From positions 51,269,355 to 51,333,354 of the forward strand of contig OX326960.1 of NCBI GenBank assembly GCA_946800325.1: a stretch of DNA of 64,000 nucleotides, in the 5' to 3' direction. Source of the DNA: Luzula sylvatica (lineage: Eukaryota; Streptophyta; Magnoliopsida; Poales; Juncaceae). Made by a program: the position numbers and the translations under genes. Position 1 is the stretch's first letter. Every line of letters begins with the position of its first letter. Positions 25,841 through 36,693 of this stretch are shown piece by piece. The notes beneath the pieces are model-generated. The model worked only from the letters and a program-made list of their open reading frames with translations. It was not told the origin of the DNA and ran no database searches.

Positions 25841-26810
25841 TGCCCTAGTCGACTCAACACTCACTTAATTGGATAATGAATCATGATGACAAAGGCAGAA
25901 GTTGTAATTAGTGCTTACCTTCAGTCCACCCTTTCTTTGAACCTTGTCAATGATCAAACTTAAAGATATGAACTGAGTGCCATTTGATGAGTAAGATCGA
26001 ACAAAGGAGAGGGATATGGAAAGGATGAAGTAATGAAAGAGGAAGTCATTGCTAGTAGTAACGACTTGTCACGATCCATTGGTTCATATAGAATCCATGT
26101 CCTAGGTTTATCAAAAAACATTCTTTTCACTAAGCGTATATAATAAAATAGAGTGAAAGGGTCAGGGTCCTATCTTCTGGTCGACACGTGCCTAAAGTAG
26201 TGTCCTCTTCCTCGGAACGCTAGTAGTTCCTCGGTGGGCTAGGATCCAGTTTTTTCTGCTCGAAACGTGCCCTAGTTGATCACTGCTCTCAACGTTATAC
26301 GTTTCTCGCTGGGTTCATTTCCGAAGACAAGAAGGGTCCACCCCGTGGTACTAACTAACAGCTGAGTCCTCTCCGAACCGCAGGAGATAGTCGCCCATCA
26401 TACGGCTCACCAACTTCACTTGCCTCTATGGGGGGCTCGCTCCGGGCGGGTTCGGATCACTTACCATACATTCAGGCCCGGTCATAATCATTGGGGCCGC
26501 GGAGCTCAAGATGATTCTTTCTTTGTCTCGAAGCTCATACCCCTGTCAAATGTTAGTCTGTTTTTCCATTCCGCTCTTTATCCCCCTCCAAATGATCAAA
26601 AAGGAAGGCGAGCTTGGTTCTTATTCCCGTCTTTGATCCTTTCCATCTTTGCCCCGAAAAACCCCTGTAGAGAATGAAGAGGGGCGCGCAGCTGGGATCT
26701 GACTCTAAAGAGTGCTTCGATAGGCTCCACTAAAAGATAAATAAAAGCATCCTGGGCCAAAGATCTGGAACTCGGAGGAAGGCCTAAAACATTTATAGGA
26801 TACTGTTAGT
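25841..26810 (-). other. Mitochondrion-like insertion with a group II intron part
   Basis: This stretch is richer in G+C and different in style from its surroundings. The minus strand contains a 34-nt hairpin at 26,375-26,408 that starts GAGCCGTATG and ends TGCGGTTC, the form of group II intron domain V with its AGC triad. It is followed by a domain VI-like stretch and purine-rich, CT/GG-rich sequence typical of plant mitochondrial introns. I infer a nuclear copy of mitochondrial DNA. I cannot name the mitochondrial gene, and the limits are approximate. Confidence 0.65.
26375..26408 (-). ncRNA. Group II intron domain V
   Basis: The 34-nt element reads GAGCCGTATGATGGG on its 5' side and CTATCTCCTGCGGTTC on its 3' side. 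The ends pair (GAGCCGTA with TGCGGTTC, with G-T pairs) and the AGC triad is present. Domain V is the catalytic core of group II introns, common in plant mitochondria. In the nucleus it would be inert. Confidence 0.75.
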
Positions 26811-26831
26811 TCATCCTTTTTAAGTTATATA

Positions 26832-26985
26832 TACTGGTCTATAAAACCCACTAAAAGATAATTTTTTTGTTAGGCCAAAATTGCGACTTTATATTCTCCT
26901 AAACCGGAGAGTTTTCTTTATTGTTAACTCGTATGCCGAAACAATCCATAATTATTGTTATTCTTGTTAGAGTCCATTTACTATG
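26832..26985 (+). repeat. Dispersed repeat, copy 2
   Basis: This is the diverged relative of 1,511-1,662, with the GTTAGGCC, GAGAGTTTT..TTATTGTTA and AATCCATAATTATTG landmarks in the same order. The element it comes from is not recognised. Confidence 0.5.
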
Positions 26986-27780
26986 TCCCTGAAATTGTCC
27001 CCCATCTTTTATATCACGAATTATCGATTAATTATTATGGTGATTAATAAAAATATATTTCATTAATAATTAATTAATATATAATTAAAGTATGTATGCA
27101 TTAACAGTCAATAATTATGATGATATAGAGGAGGTTGGGAAGAATCTCAGTGAATATTTAATTAATTGTTAATTGAATAATTTTTTTGTTAATCATCATG
27201 ATGATTAATCACTAATTCGTGATATAGAGGAGGTTGGGAAGAATCTCAAGAACATATTAGAATTGTCCTTCTTGTTGTTACATCGTACGCAAATGATCAG
27301 CATGTGAAGTGACACTAACAAAACAATTCACTTGACCCAGTGAGACTTGAGGAATATGATCTTTACCCGGAGATAGACTCAAAATGGCGACTTTATATTG
27401 TTATAAGTGAAGTACATCATTTCGTCCATATTGAATTGCTAATCAAACTTTTGTTTCCTTCGGGACCGGTCTTGGAGTCAGGTCTTGGAGTCGGGTCGCG
27501 GATACTATGCTTATAAAGTCTTCCTAAGACAAGAATGTTCCATTCCAATATATTTTGATTCTATTTACAAGGAGAAATACTATTTGTTACCGCGAAGTTG
27601 TACAATCTTGAATGAGGCATCGGAGCAGATTGACGATGATAATGTTAAAAGATTTTCAAAATAAATATTATTTTTATTGATTTTATCTTAAAAATTTAAC
27701 AATGATTTATTAGACCTCTATATTTGTGATCTCCCACTGACATAATTATTATGTCATAAATATGATGATGAAAAATATAT
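26986..27780. other. AT-rich spacer with a 28-bp direct repeat
   Basis: No gene is seen. The sequence GATATAGAGGAGGTTGGGAA plus AGAATCTCA occurs at 27,122 and again at 27,221, 99 bp apart, with AT-rich DNA between. Confidence 0.6.
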
Positions 27781-27935
27781 AGATGCTATTATGTGTCATG
27801 TGAAGAGAATCCTAGACCACGAATCGTGATAATTATAGGTCTATTATTTATGTTGATGCCGATGAGACTCGAACATATAACCTCTCAACCATATGGTTCT
27901 AGTGTGTCAAACATTCAACCAACTGGGCTATGGGA
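27780..27935 (-). mobile_element. tRNA-derived SINE or tRNA-like relic
   Basis: On the minus strand there is a box A (TAGCCCAGTTGG, 27,919-27,930) and a box B (GTTCGAGTCTC, 27,864-27,874) in tRNA-like order, with 44 bases between them. The sequence does not fold as a clean tRNA by eye, so a SINE head is more likely. The 3' limit is uncertain. Confidence 0.6.
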
Positions 27936-28639
27936 CCATATGGTTATATTGTGTCATCTTATAATTAAAGAAGAGGTTATTTGTCGTGTTATAAAGTAGT
28001 ATTAACATAAAACTTACACATGTATACTAAGGTGTCATGATATGATGAAAAATTAACATGCAACATAAACATGTATGGTTATGTGTTCTGATATGGGATA
28101 AATATACACATGCACACTTACACATGGATGATTGTGTGTCACGATATGACATGTTCATTTCTACTATAGATATGACACGACTCTTGAATGAGAAGTAAGA
28201 GAAAACATAACAAAAATTTAAGAAAAAAAATCTTTATTACTCTCCCTTCTCATTTTTTTCTTGATTGTAGTTTCTTTTTTTCTCTCTAGTTTTATTAATT
28301 CATGATAAGAAAGAGAGAAAAAAGAGGAAAAGGAAAATATATTATCTCATGCAAGTCTAATAGTTTCTCAGTTAATTTTCATACAGTTCACTCCGAAAAA
28401 ATTACAGCAGAATTTGTTTGTTAAGTGTCGTGATAGACCTGATAATTTGAGTAGGTATTTGGATTTGATTTTATTTGTAGTCAGAAAGTCTATCATATCC
28501 TGAAAAACTATTCGTCCGACCCGATGCACACCAAATAATATAATTAGTGGAGAAGAATAAGTTTTTAAGGACACTGTGATTGAGTAGTTAAGAATGATTT
28601 AAGGATAAGTATTTATTTTATACATCAAATATTTTGCAA
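27936..28639. other. AT-rich spacer, no gene
   Basis: Only short frames are present. Part of this may belong to the 3' LTR of the copia element whose certain part starts about 28,640. Confidence 0.4.
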
Positions 28640-28779
28640 TGTTGAGATAGGTCCTTTATATAGTAAGATTTGTAACATCCGTATGCTACCTAACTTTTAC
28701 CTAACAAATCTTATTTTTAAATTAAACATAATACAAATCTTATCTTTAAACCTAATTCATGACGGCTATATTATATCCA
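28640..28779 (-). repeat. 3' LTR end of an old Ty1-copia element (family 2)
   Basis: The plus-strand end 'cttatctttaaacctaattc' to 'cggctatattatatcca' at 28,779 matches the end of the 5' LTR at 36,360-36,400. It abuts a polypurine tract (minus GAGGGAGGGAGGGG, 28,780-28,793). The outer boundary of the LTR is not clear. Confidence 0.65.
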
Positions 28780-29090
28780 CCCCTCCCTCCCTCATGCCGA
28801 GCGGTAGAGGCTTGCACCATGACCTTGTCTCGAATAAGTTAAAAACGCGGTGCTGATAGCCCTTTCGTAAGTACATCCACAATTTGATATTTAGTATGAA
28901 GATAGCGTAAATCGAGTTTCTTCGTGGCGACAAAATCTCGTACAAAATGATAATCAATCTCAATGTATTTGGTTCATGCATGAAAAATTGTATTACGCGT
29001 GAGATACGTGGCACAAATGTTATCACACCATGAAATAGGTGAGGAAGAGAGTGCAATATGAAGCTCCCAAAGTAGGTATGTGAGCCATAC

Positions 29091-30027
29091 TATTGGATAT
29101 CGGCGTCACTACCGAGCCCCGCATAGAGGATTGTGAGACCCGGTCCGACCCGATCCCGAGGACCACATCGACGACTCGAAAGTTCGAATCATGAAATGCA
29201 ACTAAAACCTATGAAATTAACTCTTAATCCGTAGAGAATTATACCACGTGAAATTGATCACGGAGACGGGTTGATTCTTGCGTAGTTGCTGCTGTCCTTG
29301 ATTCGACTCCGGCGACACGCACGTCCCACGCCCGCGCGATTCGACACTTAATTCGAAGCTCCGATTTGTCGTATACAATCAGAATTTCTCCGGTTTGTCT
29401 CCGACTCGATATTGCTCTCGATTGATCAGACCAGAGAATCTCAGTTGAGATTCCTCTACTCGTATCCACCTCGAGCTCGCGTCTTTCGGTTGTGGCAAAT
29501 TCTCCTAAAATTTTCACAAATTTGCTCAAACCTTCAATCTCTCTAATGAAGTTTTTCTCTCAACTTGTCCAACAAGTTTCTCTCTTTCAGATCCAGAAAT
29601 TAACCAGGCAGAGATAGAGAGAGATTGCTCAAATCTTATAATCAAAGCCTCCATTAATAGGGCATTAATGAGTATCAAAACTGTTAATACAGAATTTGGA
29701 TCACAGTGCGTCATGACGCGCGTGCCACGGGTATTAGATCTAGCCATTACAATTGTGCTCCGTCATGACGGACAGGACTGTGCGTCATGACGCACCACCG
29801 TCATGACGCACTGGATGGTGTGTCATGACGGTATACTCACAGATTGGCATATATAGAAATACATTACTGTGCGTCATGACGGACCATATGGTGCGTCATG
29901 ACGGACCATGTAATTTCTGTTATATTTGCATAATCTTATTATGCATCCAATCGTTCCGACGAACGCGTACGTTCATCTACCCTCATGTGTACAATATACT
30001 AGTTGATCTGTAACTGTATTTCCTTCA
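29091..30027 (-). repeat. LTR G, family 1 solo LTR with perfect 5-bp duplication
   Basis: The 937-bp LTR is flanked by CATAC on both sides (29,086-29,090 and 30,028-30,032), so it is an intact insertion reduced to one LTR. Its minus-strand start is canonical (TGAAGGAAATACAGTT), but the other end is TATTGG on plus, so the LTR ends ..CCAATA instead of ..CCAACA. It is full of GTCATGAC-type palindromes (29,755-29,910) and has the conserved block near 29,454-29,470. It interrupts the RNase H of the copia family 2 element. Confidence 0.9.
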
Positions 30028-30246
30028 CATACGAGTTCAGAAGTGGACATTGCTACGATTCGATACTCGGCTTCCGTGCTTGACCTTGCTACCGTGGGTT
30101 GCTTTTTAGAAACCAAAGACACAAGATTGGTGAAAGAAAGATACTATAACCGATTGTAGATTTTTGATCATCGGGACAACCGAGCCAATCGAAATCCAGA
30201 CAAACTTGAAGAGAAAGGAAAGGAGAAGAAAGAAAATAAAGGTCGT

Positions 30247-32389
30247 TGATAAGGAGATTTTTCATCACCTTTTACATACACAAAATATAGAATTAAAATG
30301 CTTAAATACGATTAAAGTATAAGAAATAGTCATAATTCCAATTTATTGAGATAAAATACTTTAAGATGTGTTTTTGTGTTATTTCAGGTGAAAAGTGCAG
30401 AATCTCGCAAAACCAGGGCTGTAGATGGATTCGTCTCGTCGTGCCGATCGATTTGATATATCATATGTTGATATTTGACGGAAGCATGAGAGAGAAATCG
30501 AGCTTTTATTCCAAACGGGTCAAAAGGCGTGACTCGTTACACGGAAGACTACATAATTCTCTGCGCACCGGATTCAGAAGCTAACCGGTCAACTGAATAG
30601 AGCACTTGATCTTTGGTGAATCCCAAACCGTGTGGTCCACGCTGCTGTGTTATCTAACCTCTCTATCCGTGTGTTACACGATCGGCCACACAGCCAGCGT
30701 CACAGAAAACCGAGCCAGGCAGTTCAAACTTCCCATTTTGGAGCCATGCAGCCCAAACCCCTTCTCCATTTATTGTCCAATTGACACCTCCATTTCCTGG
30801 CCCAAAGAAGAAAATTAAACACAGCCCAGTAACTTCTCCTCTCCAATGCTGTCTAAATGGAGGCTGAGTCCACAGAATTCTGCTAATTTATGATGAATTA
30901 AAAAGAATTAATCTGGATCCGTGGAGAAGTTTTGTGATTGTATTTTCAAGTTTTCTCGGCCGTACGATGTCCAAATTGGATGTGGTTTGAAGCGTTGGAT
31001 TCGTTGCAACTTGATCTACCTAATCATGCAAGTTGTAACCTCAGATCTGGAATTTTCGAATTTCCCCCTCCTCTTTTCTCCTATAAATAAACTCCAAGAT
31101 CCCTCTCTCAACTCACCCTTGGTCCCCATTGGTCAACCCTCCATTCTAGGGGGAAGGTAAGGTCTTAGCCTCTTCCCCCTCCATTGTTAAGAAGCTCTCA
31201 AGCTCCTCTCGCTCGTCGGCGAGCCATTTTGCCGAGAAGATCGTGTCTCCGCACGGTTTTCGAGGCCGCTCCGAGGATCTTTTCCTCCCTCTCTCAAGCT
31301 CAAGGAAGTTTTTCTCCTCGTCCTCTCACCTCCTCTCAAAGCGTGAAGGCTCGAGGACCTCTCCAAGATCCATTCTTGGACTCAATTCTCATCTTTTTCG
31401 GTACTCTCTTTTACATTTTTTGCATTTTAATTAGGGAAATATTAGATTTGAATAAACTTTGATTGTAGATCTGTTATATATGATAAGATACAATTTGTAG
31501 AATTTTTGTGGATTTTATTTCGTAATTTTCCTATTTTTTTTCTTTGTGATATACTCAATTTTCTGTGCTGTTTTTATAATTCGATTTAAAATAGAAAAAA
31601 AGTCAAAAGTAATTCTTTCTCAATATCACTGTTTAGATCTGGATCTGTAGATTAATACATATTTTGAATCATTCCATTTCCTGCAATTTTCTATTTGTTG
31701 TGGATTTTAGAAAATCATTGTGTTAGGGACTAAACTGTAAAATTGATAAAAACTTTAGATCTGGACAATTGTTCCCTGCTTGTTGAATCAATTCTGTATC
31801 TGTTTAAATTCCAAAATTCACTTGAGATTTTAGATCTTATCGCATGCTTGATTTAGAATTTTGATTCAAATTATTTGAGATAAATTTCGTTTTGATATGA
31901 ATTTTTGAAAACTGATTCTCAATAAAAACTTTCTGGACCTTTTCGTGATCTCACCAGGGGCTTATTTGTAATTAGATCATTACTTTTTACTGAAATATCG
32001 AAACTGTGAAATTCTTCTGTCCTCTCTCTCAGTATCAAATTGTGAATCTTTGTATCAAATTTTAGATCTTGATTTGTGATCTATAATTTTGTGAAAAACA
32101 TTTAATGCCTAAAATACCCTTGTGATCAAACATCTTTATAAATTCGAAACTTGTATTTTTGAAAGTGAAATTCTGATCAGTACTTTGTGAACTTTAGATA
32201 ATGATTGTGACAAAATTTCAAAGTCTCTGGATCAGTAGAAATAATTCTTGAATTGCAATTTCGATTATACGCAAAATTTCCTTGGAACGAACCTCTACTT
32301 AGCCTATTCTAGTAGTTGTTTATAAATTGTTTTGATTAACTCGTGAGATTGAATTTACACTTTTAAACGACCTATTTTGCGATTTATCA
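30247..32389. repeat. Large solo LTR, probably Ty3-gypsy, with 5-bp duplication
   Basis: The 2,143-bp insertion starts TGATAAGGAG and ends GCGATTTATCA, and is flanked by GTCGT on both sides (30,242-30,246 and 32,390-32,394). TGATAA/TTATCA ends with a 5-bp duplication are what a solo LTR leaves. Size and style (long, AT-rich 3' half) fit the large LTRs of plant Ty3-gypsy Tat/Athila-type elements; this lineage is inference. A likely promoter is in plus orientation: TATAAATA near 31,083-31,090, then a CT-rich leader to a GT donor at about 31,401. No protein is encoded. Confidence 0.88.
31083..31090 (+). promoter_or_regulatory. TATA box of the large solo LTR
   Basis: CTATAAATAAAC lies upstream of a GC/CT-rich leader (31,100-31,400) and a splice donor-like GGTACTC. 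A solo LTR with this intact could transcribe rightwards. Confidence 0.55.
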
Positions 32390-34284
32390 GTCGTGTTGAA
32401 GAGTGTCCTTGAGATAGCGTAGAATATGATTAACCGCCATTTAATGAGATTCGGTGGGTGCGTGCATGAATTGAGACACTTTGTTGACTGCGAAGGCTAT
32501 TTCCGGTCTAGTAATAGTGGCGTATTGAAGAGCCCCCATCGTTTGTCGATAAAGAGTCGGATCGTCCATATTGTCACCTATATGTTTAGAAAGTTGTTCA
32601 CTCGCAGCAATGGGAGAGTTGCGAGATTTAGCGCCATCCATCTTGGATTTCTTGAGAATGCTCAAGATATAGTGAGATTGAGAGAGGTGAATCCCTCGAG
32701 AAGTTGTTGTCTCCTCGATACCAAGAAAGAACTGTAATGGACCAAGATCTTTAAGCGAGAATCAAATATGAAGATCCTTCATAAGTGTATCGATGAGAGA
32801 TTATTGATTGCCCGTAATAAGGATATCGTCCACATATACAAGAACCAAGGTAAGTTCTTACCCCATATATCAAATAAAGAGAGAAGTGTCAGTTTGTGAT
32901 CCCAAGAAACCAAGATAGAGTAGTGTTGAACATGTTTATTAAACCATGCACAAGGAGTTTGCTTGAGACCATTTAAAAGACACACATGAGTGGGACAAGA
33001 TGGATCAACAAAACTCGTTGGTTGTTGCACAAAAACCACTTCTTCAAGATCACCATTAAGAAATGCATTATTCACATCGAGTTGTCAAATCGATCATCCT
33101 TTTGAAAGAGCCACCGAAAGGATGACATAAATAGTTGTGGGTTTAACTACGGGACTGGACGTTTCAATGTAATTGATACCTTCCTCTTGATGATAACCTT
33201 TTGGAACCAAGCGTGCTTTGTAACGTTCAATTGAACCATCAGAAATTTGACCTTGAAGACTTCTTTACAACCAACAAGATTTTGGCGACTCGAGGTGGAA
33301 ACAAGTGTCCGTGTGTGATTTTGAAGAAGGACATTGATTTCATCTTGCATGGCGTTCCGTCATTTGGGATCTTGAGTGGCTTGAGTTAAGCATGTCTGCT
33401 CGATTTCATCTTTGGGATAAAACGGGAGGAATATGATATTTTGTAGAGGCGAGAAGTACGTGATCGGGAAATTGTCAAGGTCTTTGTGTGTTGTCAAAAT
33501 TGCGAGTAACCATTGGATGACCATGTGATATAGAAATTTCAGTCGGTGGAGTTGTGGAAGGAGGAGGCGAGGAAGGTTGAATTGGTGGAATTATATTAAG
33601 TGTTGATGTAATTAGTTCAATATGTGTAGGAGAAGAAATGGAGGGAGATAAGAATTGAAAGGGAAAATACGTTTCGTCAAAAACCACATGCCGACCAATG
33701 TAGAGTTTGTTCATTGGGGTATGAAGACACGTATAGCCTTGTTAATTCGGAGCATACCCAAGAAAACACAAGGTGTCGACCAAAATTCGAGTTTGTGAGG
33801 ACTATATGGATGAGTGTATGGGTAGCATAAACAACCCAAAACACGAATATTATGATAATTGGATCGTGTTTGAATAAAATTGTGTAAGGAGAATTTGTCG
33901 ATTATTTGTTCGGAATGCGGTTGATGAGATAAACCATGGTATAAAAAATATCGTCCCAAAATTTCAAGGGAATGGAAGCTTGGACCATTTTGAATAGAAA
34001 GATCTATTCCGCTACCTACAGGGATTTGGTCGTTACTTTTATAGGATGCATAAGTGGAGAGTGTATTGACATTGTCCGTCACATGATTGGAGGCCCCGAC
34101 ATCCAAGTACCAACCATCGGAAGAAGGCAGGAAAGGCATGTTCGAGAATATTGGCTCGAGGTTGAGTCAAATTTTGAGGAAGATGCCAACATTGTTTTCC
34201 ATCTTGGTTAGGTCCCACGACATAAGACGTAGAGGAAATGACCGCGGGACATGTCCACAAGGATCCGTGCAAATAAAATTATAT

Positions 34285-34559
34285 TCGAAGGAAGAATTTC
34301 GTGTTTATAACTTCGGAATCACGTTTGATTCGGTGACGACGAAAACGGCTCGAAACGATGTGTCTCTTCTTGTTGCCTCGCCCCTCGATCTCGATCACGT
34401 CTAGCTTAAAACAAATCTTGAAGCCTCTACTCGTATCCACCGTGTTTGTCTTGGAAGAAGGTGGCCGTCTTGTGCTAGGAAAGCGACGACCGACTCGAAT
34501 AAAAAAATCGTTAATTTTCCTCTCTAAAATTGAGGCACAACCGTAGCCGAAACTATTTT
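34285..34559. repeat. LTR-like relic with the family 1 conserved block
   Basis: The segment contains CCTCTACTCGTATCCACCGTG at 34,423-34,443, the block shared by all family 1 LTRs, but the rest is not alignable by eye. It is probably a further decayed LTR piece beside LTR H. Confidence 0.45.
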
Positions 34560-35421
34560 TGAAGGGAATCCAACGACCCTGAGCTCCGCGCAGTGGAAGT
34601 GATCAGGGCCCGGTCCGGTTCCATAATCCCAAGGTCACGCCATCTCTCCGAGGGTACGGTGCAGTAGAAGGATATAACCGTACTACGTGAAATTGATCAC
34701 GCTCGAAGGGTTGGTCACTTTCTTCTTCTTAGCCATTCCTCTGTGCCTCTATGCCGGCGACTAGTCGTACGTCCCACGTCCGCACGTCTCCCACCGTCTT
34801 GACACACTTCCGGTTGTCTTCGTGTGTCCTACGCCCACACGATTCCATAGTCTCTTTACTCGTTTACTTCTCCGGTTTGATCACAAACGAAGAGGTAGAA
34901 GCATGAACTCTTCTACCCGTATCCACCGTGAGTTGTAGTGTCTCGGTCACACACGCTACTGCCTAGGCGAGGCATATGTGAACTTGCTTGATCCGTTTAT
35001 TCGATTCTCTGACGGAGAAAACGTTTTTTCTCCTCTTTTCTCTTTCTCTCTTTGGTCGCACTCTTTCAACAACTTGATAAAATGAGTTCACTTTTCTGGA
35101 CTGTATTTGACTGTATTGGATTGTATTGGAATGTATTGGACTATCTAAAGGAGAGAGAAACATCATATTTATACTAAATAGAATAAGTATTGGGTCAAAG
35201 GTTGTGTATATCAAATATACACTTCCAGCATCATGTTGTTAGAACGAACCATAGGGTTCGTTCGAACGAAGCTCCTTCTGTCTTGAGTATGTATAAAACA
35301 GTTTTATACCCGAAGTGGACCGTTCGAACGAATACTTATGGTTCGTTGGAACGAACCACTCTCTATCTCATTTCTGTGTTAATTTCAAATTATATTCGTA
35401 GTAGTCCGTTCGAATAAACCT
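34560..35421 (-). repeat. LTR H, truncated family 1 LTR
   Basis: The start TGAAGGGAATCCAACGACC corresponds to the TGTTGGG end of the sister LTRs. The middle has the conserved block at about 34,910-34,935, and the U3 part has GTTCGAAC-type palindromes (35,240-35,410) most like LTR D. It stops near 35,421, about 150 bp short of the usual end. It lies inside the copia family 2 element. Confidence 0.75.
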
Positions 35422-35426
35422 TATGA

Positions 35427-35804
35427 TTGGAGCAGGAACATGTCTCTCGGACTGCAATCAATCAATCAGAAGCAAGGAGAAGCTGGAATCAGCCAATGCA
35501 AGAAGATCCAATAGCGATAAACCCTCTCGATTTTTCAATCTGGTGGTTCAGAGCAGAAATCAACCATGAGAATTCAATTAATGTTGAGGAAACAGAGGAA
35601 GAAGCGAGACAAAATGAAGATCGACAAAGAGATATATTTGAAAGGGTTAGAGAATTTGTGTTCCCGGATGATGTGACTTATCATGGAGAAGAAGCACAAG
35701 GAGAATCTTATCGTGGATTGAGCCTTAATCCAGTGTATACTCGAGGAGAATGTCACCGAGGATCGAGCTATCATTCAAGTTGCAATCGAGGAGAAGCACA
35801 GTGA
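35427..35804 (+). CDS. Open frame of unknown nature, 125 codons
   Basis: The frame is rich in Glu, Arg and Gln (for example EETEEEARQNEDRQRDIFER) and ends with a degenerate RGE-containing repeat (YRGLSLNP, TRGECHRGSSYHS, CNRGEAQ). It could be the N-terminus of a retroelement gag protein or chance. It starts right after the truncated LTR H and has no promoter of its own that I can see. It lies antisense to the host copia element. I do not recognise it. Confidence 0.2.
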   Translation: MEQEHVSRTAINQSEARRSWNQPMQEDPIAINPLDFSIWWFRAEINHENSINVEETEEEARQNEDRQRDIFERVREFVFPDDVTYHGEEAQGESYRGLSLNPVYTRGECHRGSSYHSSCNRGEAQ

Positions 35805-35829
35805 CTATTCCTTCAGCAGAACAGATCTA

Positions 35830-36400
35830 ATTGGCAAAATCAAGCTGAATCGAGTAGCTCTCGTCAATATTGCCGGTCCTTGGTTATCATAAAAGGTGTG
35901 TGATAGATATATATATATCAAGGTAATACTGAAAAAGAGGGGAATGAATGAAGAGGCAAGATCTATATCAAGGTATCACTGAAAAGAGGAGAACGAATGA
36001 AGAGGGAAGAGTTGCCGAGGGTAGAAGATCAAATCCTAAGGTTTTTCTTCTGGGAATAATGAAGATGATAAAAAGAGGCTACAATGATCTGAGAAGAGAG
36101 AGAAGATGAAGAGATTGTGAGGGTTATATATCTAGGGTTTTAGGAAATAAATTATCCTTCATATTCCCAGGATTTAGTTTTTACAGGACTTGCAAATTCA
36201 TGTAAGTTTAATTTCCTAGATATCAGAATCCTCTAGCAAGTTTATAAGGAGAATGTTCCTTAATAAACTATAAAACAATTGTATATTTCTTTGATAATAT
36301 ATAAAAAAAATAGACGTAGGACTTACGAGCTACTCTATTATTTTCAAAACAAATAAAAACTTTATCTTTAAACCTAGTTCTTAACGGCTATATTCTATCA
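35830..36400 (-). repeat. 5' LTR region of the copia family 2 element
   Basis: The plus-strand end TATTCTATCA at 36,400 matches the 3' LTR end at 28,779 through 'atctttaaacct' and 'acggctatatt'. The CT-rich untranslated part on the minus strand (about 35,990-36,130) is U5-like. A CAGTG sequence follows, but a matching duplication on the far side is not clear. The inner limit is uncertain and no clean primer-binding site is seen. Confidence 0.5.
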
Positions 36401-36474
36401 CAGTGATATTATAACGCAAAAAGAAATTATCTTGGAGATATTATTTTTTTCTAAATTATCATATGCCACAAACA

Positions 36475-36478
<4 letters not shown>

Positions 36479-36509
<31 letters not shown>

Positions 36510-36512
36510 GCT
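36479..36512. repeat. (AAT)n microsatellite
   Basis: About eleven AAT units lie in the spacer between the copia 5' LTR and peroxidase 2. Confidence 0.9.
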
Positions 36513-36693
36513 CTTTGGATGACCAAGCTTTGATTAATAACATTATACAATACACAAAAAGAATAACCATTATAAACAAAAATAACAATAAGATACACAT
36601 TAAAAACTAAAAATAACTTTAAAAAATAAGATCCGTAAAAAAGATAAATTTCACAATCAACCTAGTCCAAAATCATTTTAAACAAACATCAAA

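Larger units (their letters stand above)
28780..34139 (-). pseudogene. Ty1-copia family 2 polyprotein, nested-insertion pseudogene
   Basis: Read on the minus strand, the parts are in copia order. 33,711-34,139: protease start (WYLDVGASNHVTDNVNT) and integrase. 33,147-33,714: integrase end and linker. 32,779-33,075: reverse transcriptase ([20 protein letters not shown]). 32,441-32,665: its end (GALQYATITRPEIAFAVNK). RNase H is at 30,028-30,246 and 28,800-29,085 (KQPTVARSSTEAEYR; CLDFDWLGCPDDQKSTIGY; further motifs nearer the polypurine tract). RNase H is cut by solo LTRs at 29,091-30,027 and 30,247-32,389. Several frameshifts add to the damage. The element is dead; the nested order dates it as older than both insertions. 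Confidence 0.85.

Noticed and set aside
26420..26677. 85-codon frame in the mitochondrion-like segment
   Set aside because: It lies in intron-like sequence upstream of domain V on the opposite strand and has no recognisable protein features.
27837..27935. Functional tRNA gene
   Set aside because: Boxes A and B are present but 44 bases apart, and the arms do not pair as a clean cloverleaf by eye, so a SINE head fits better.
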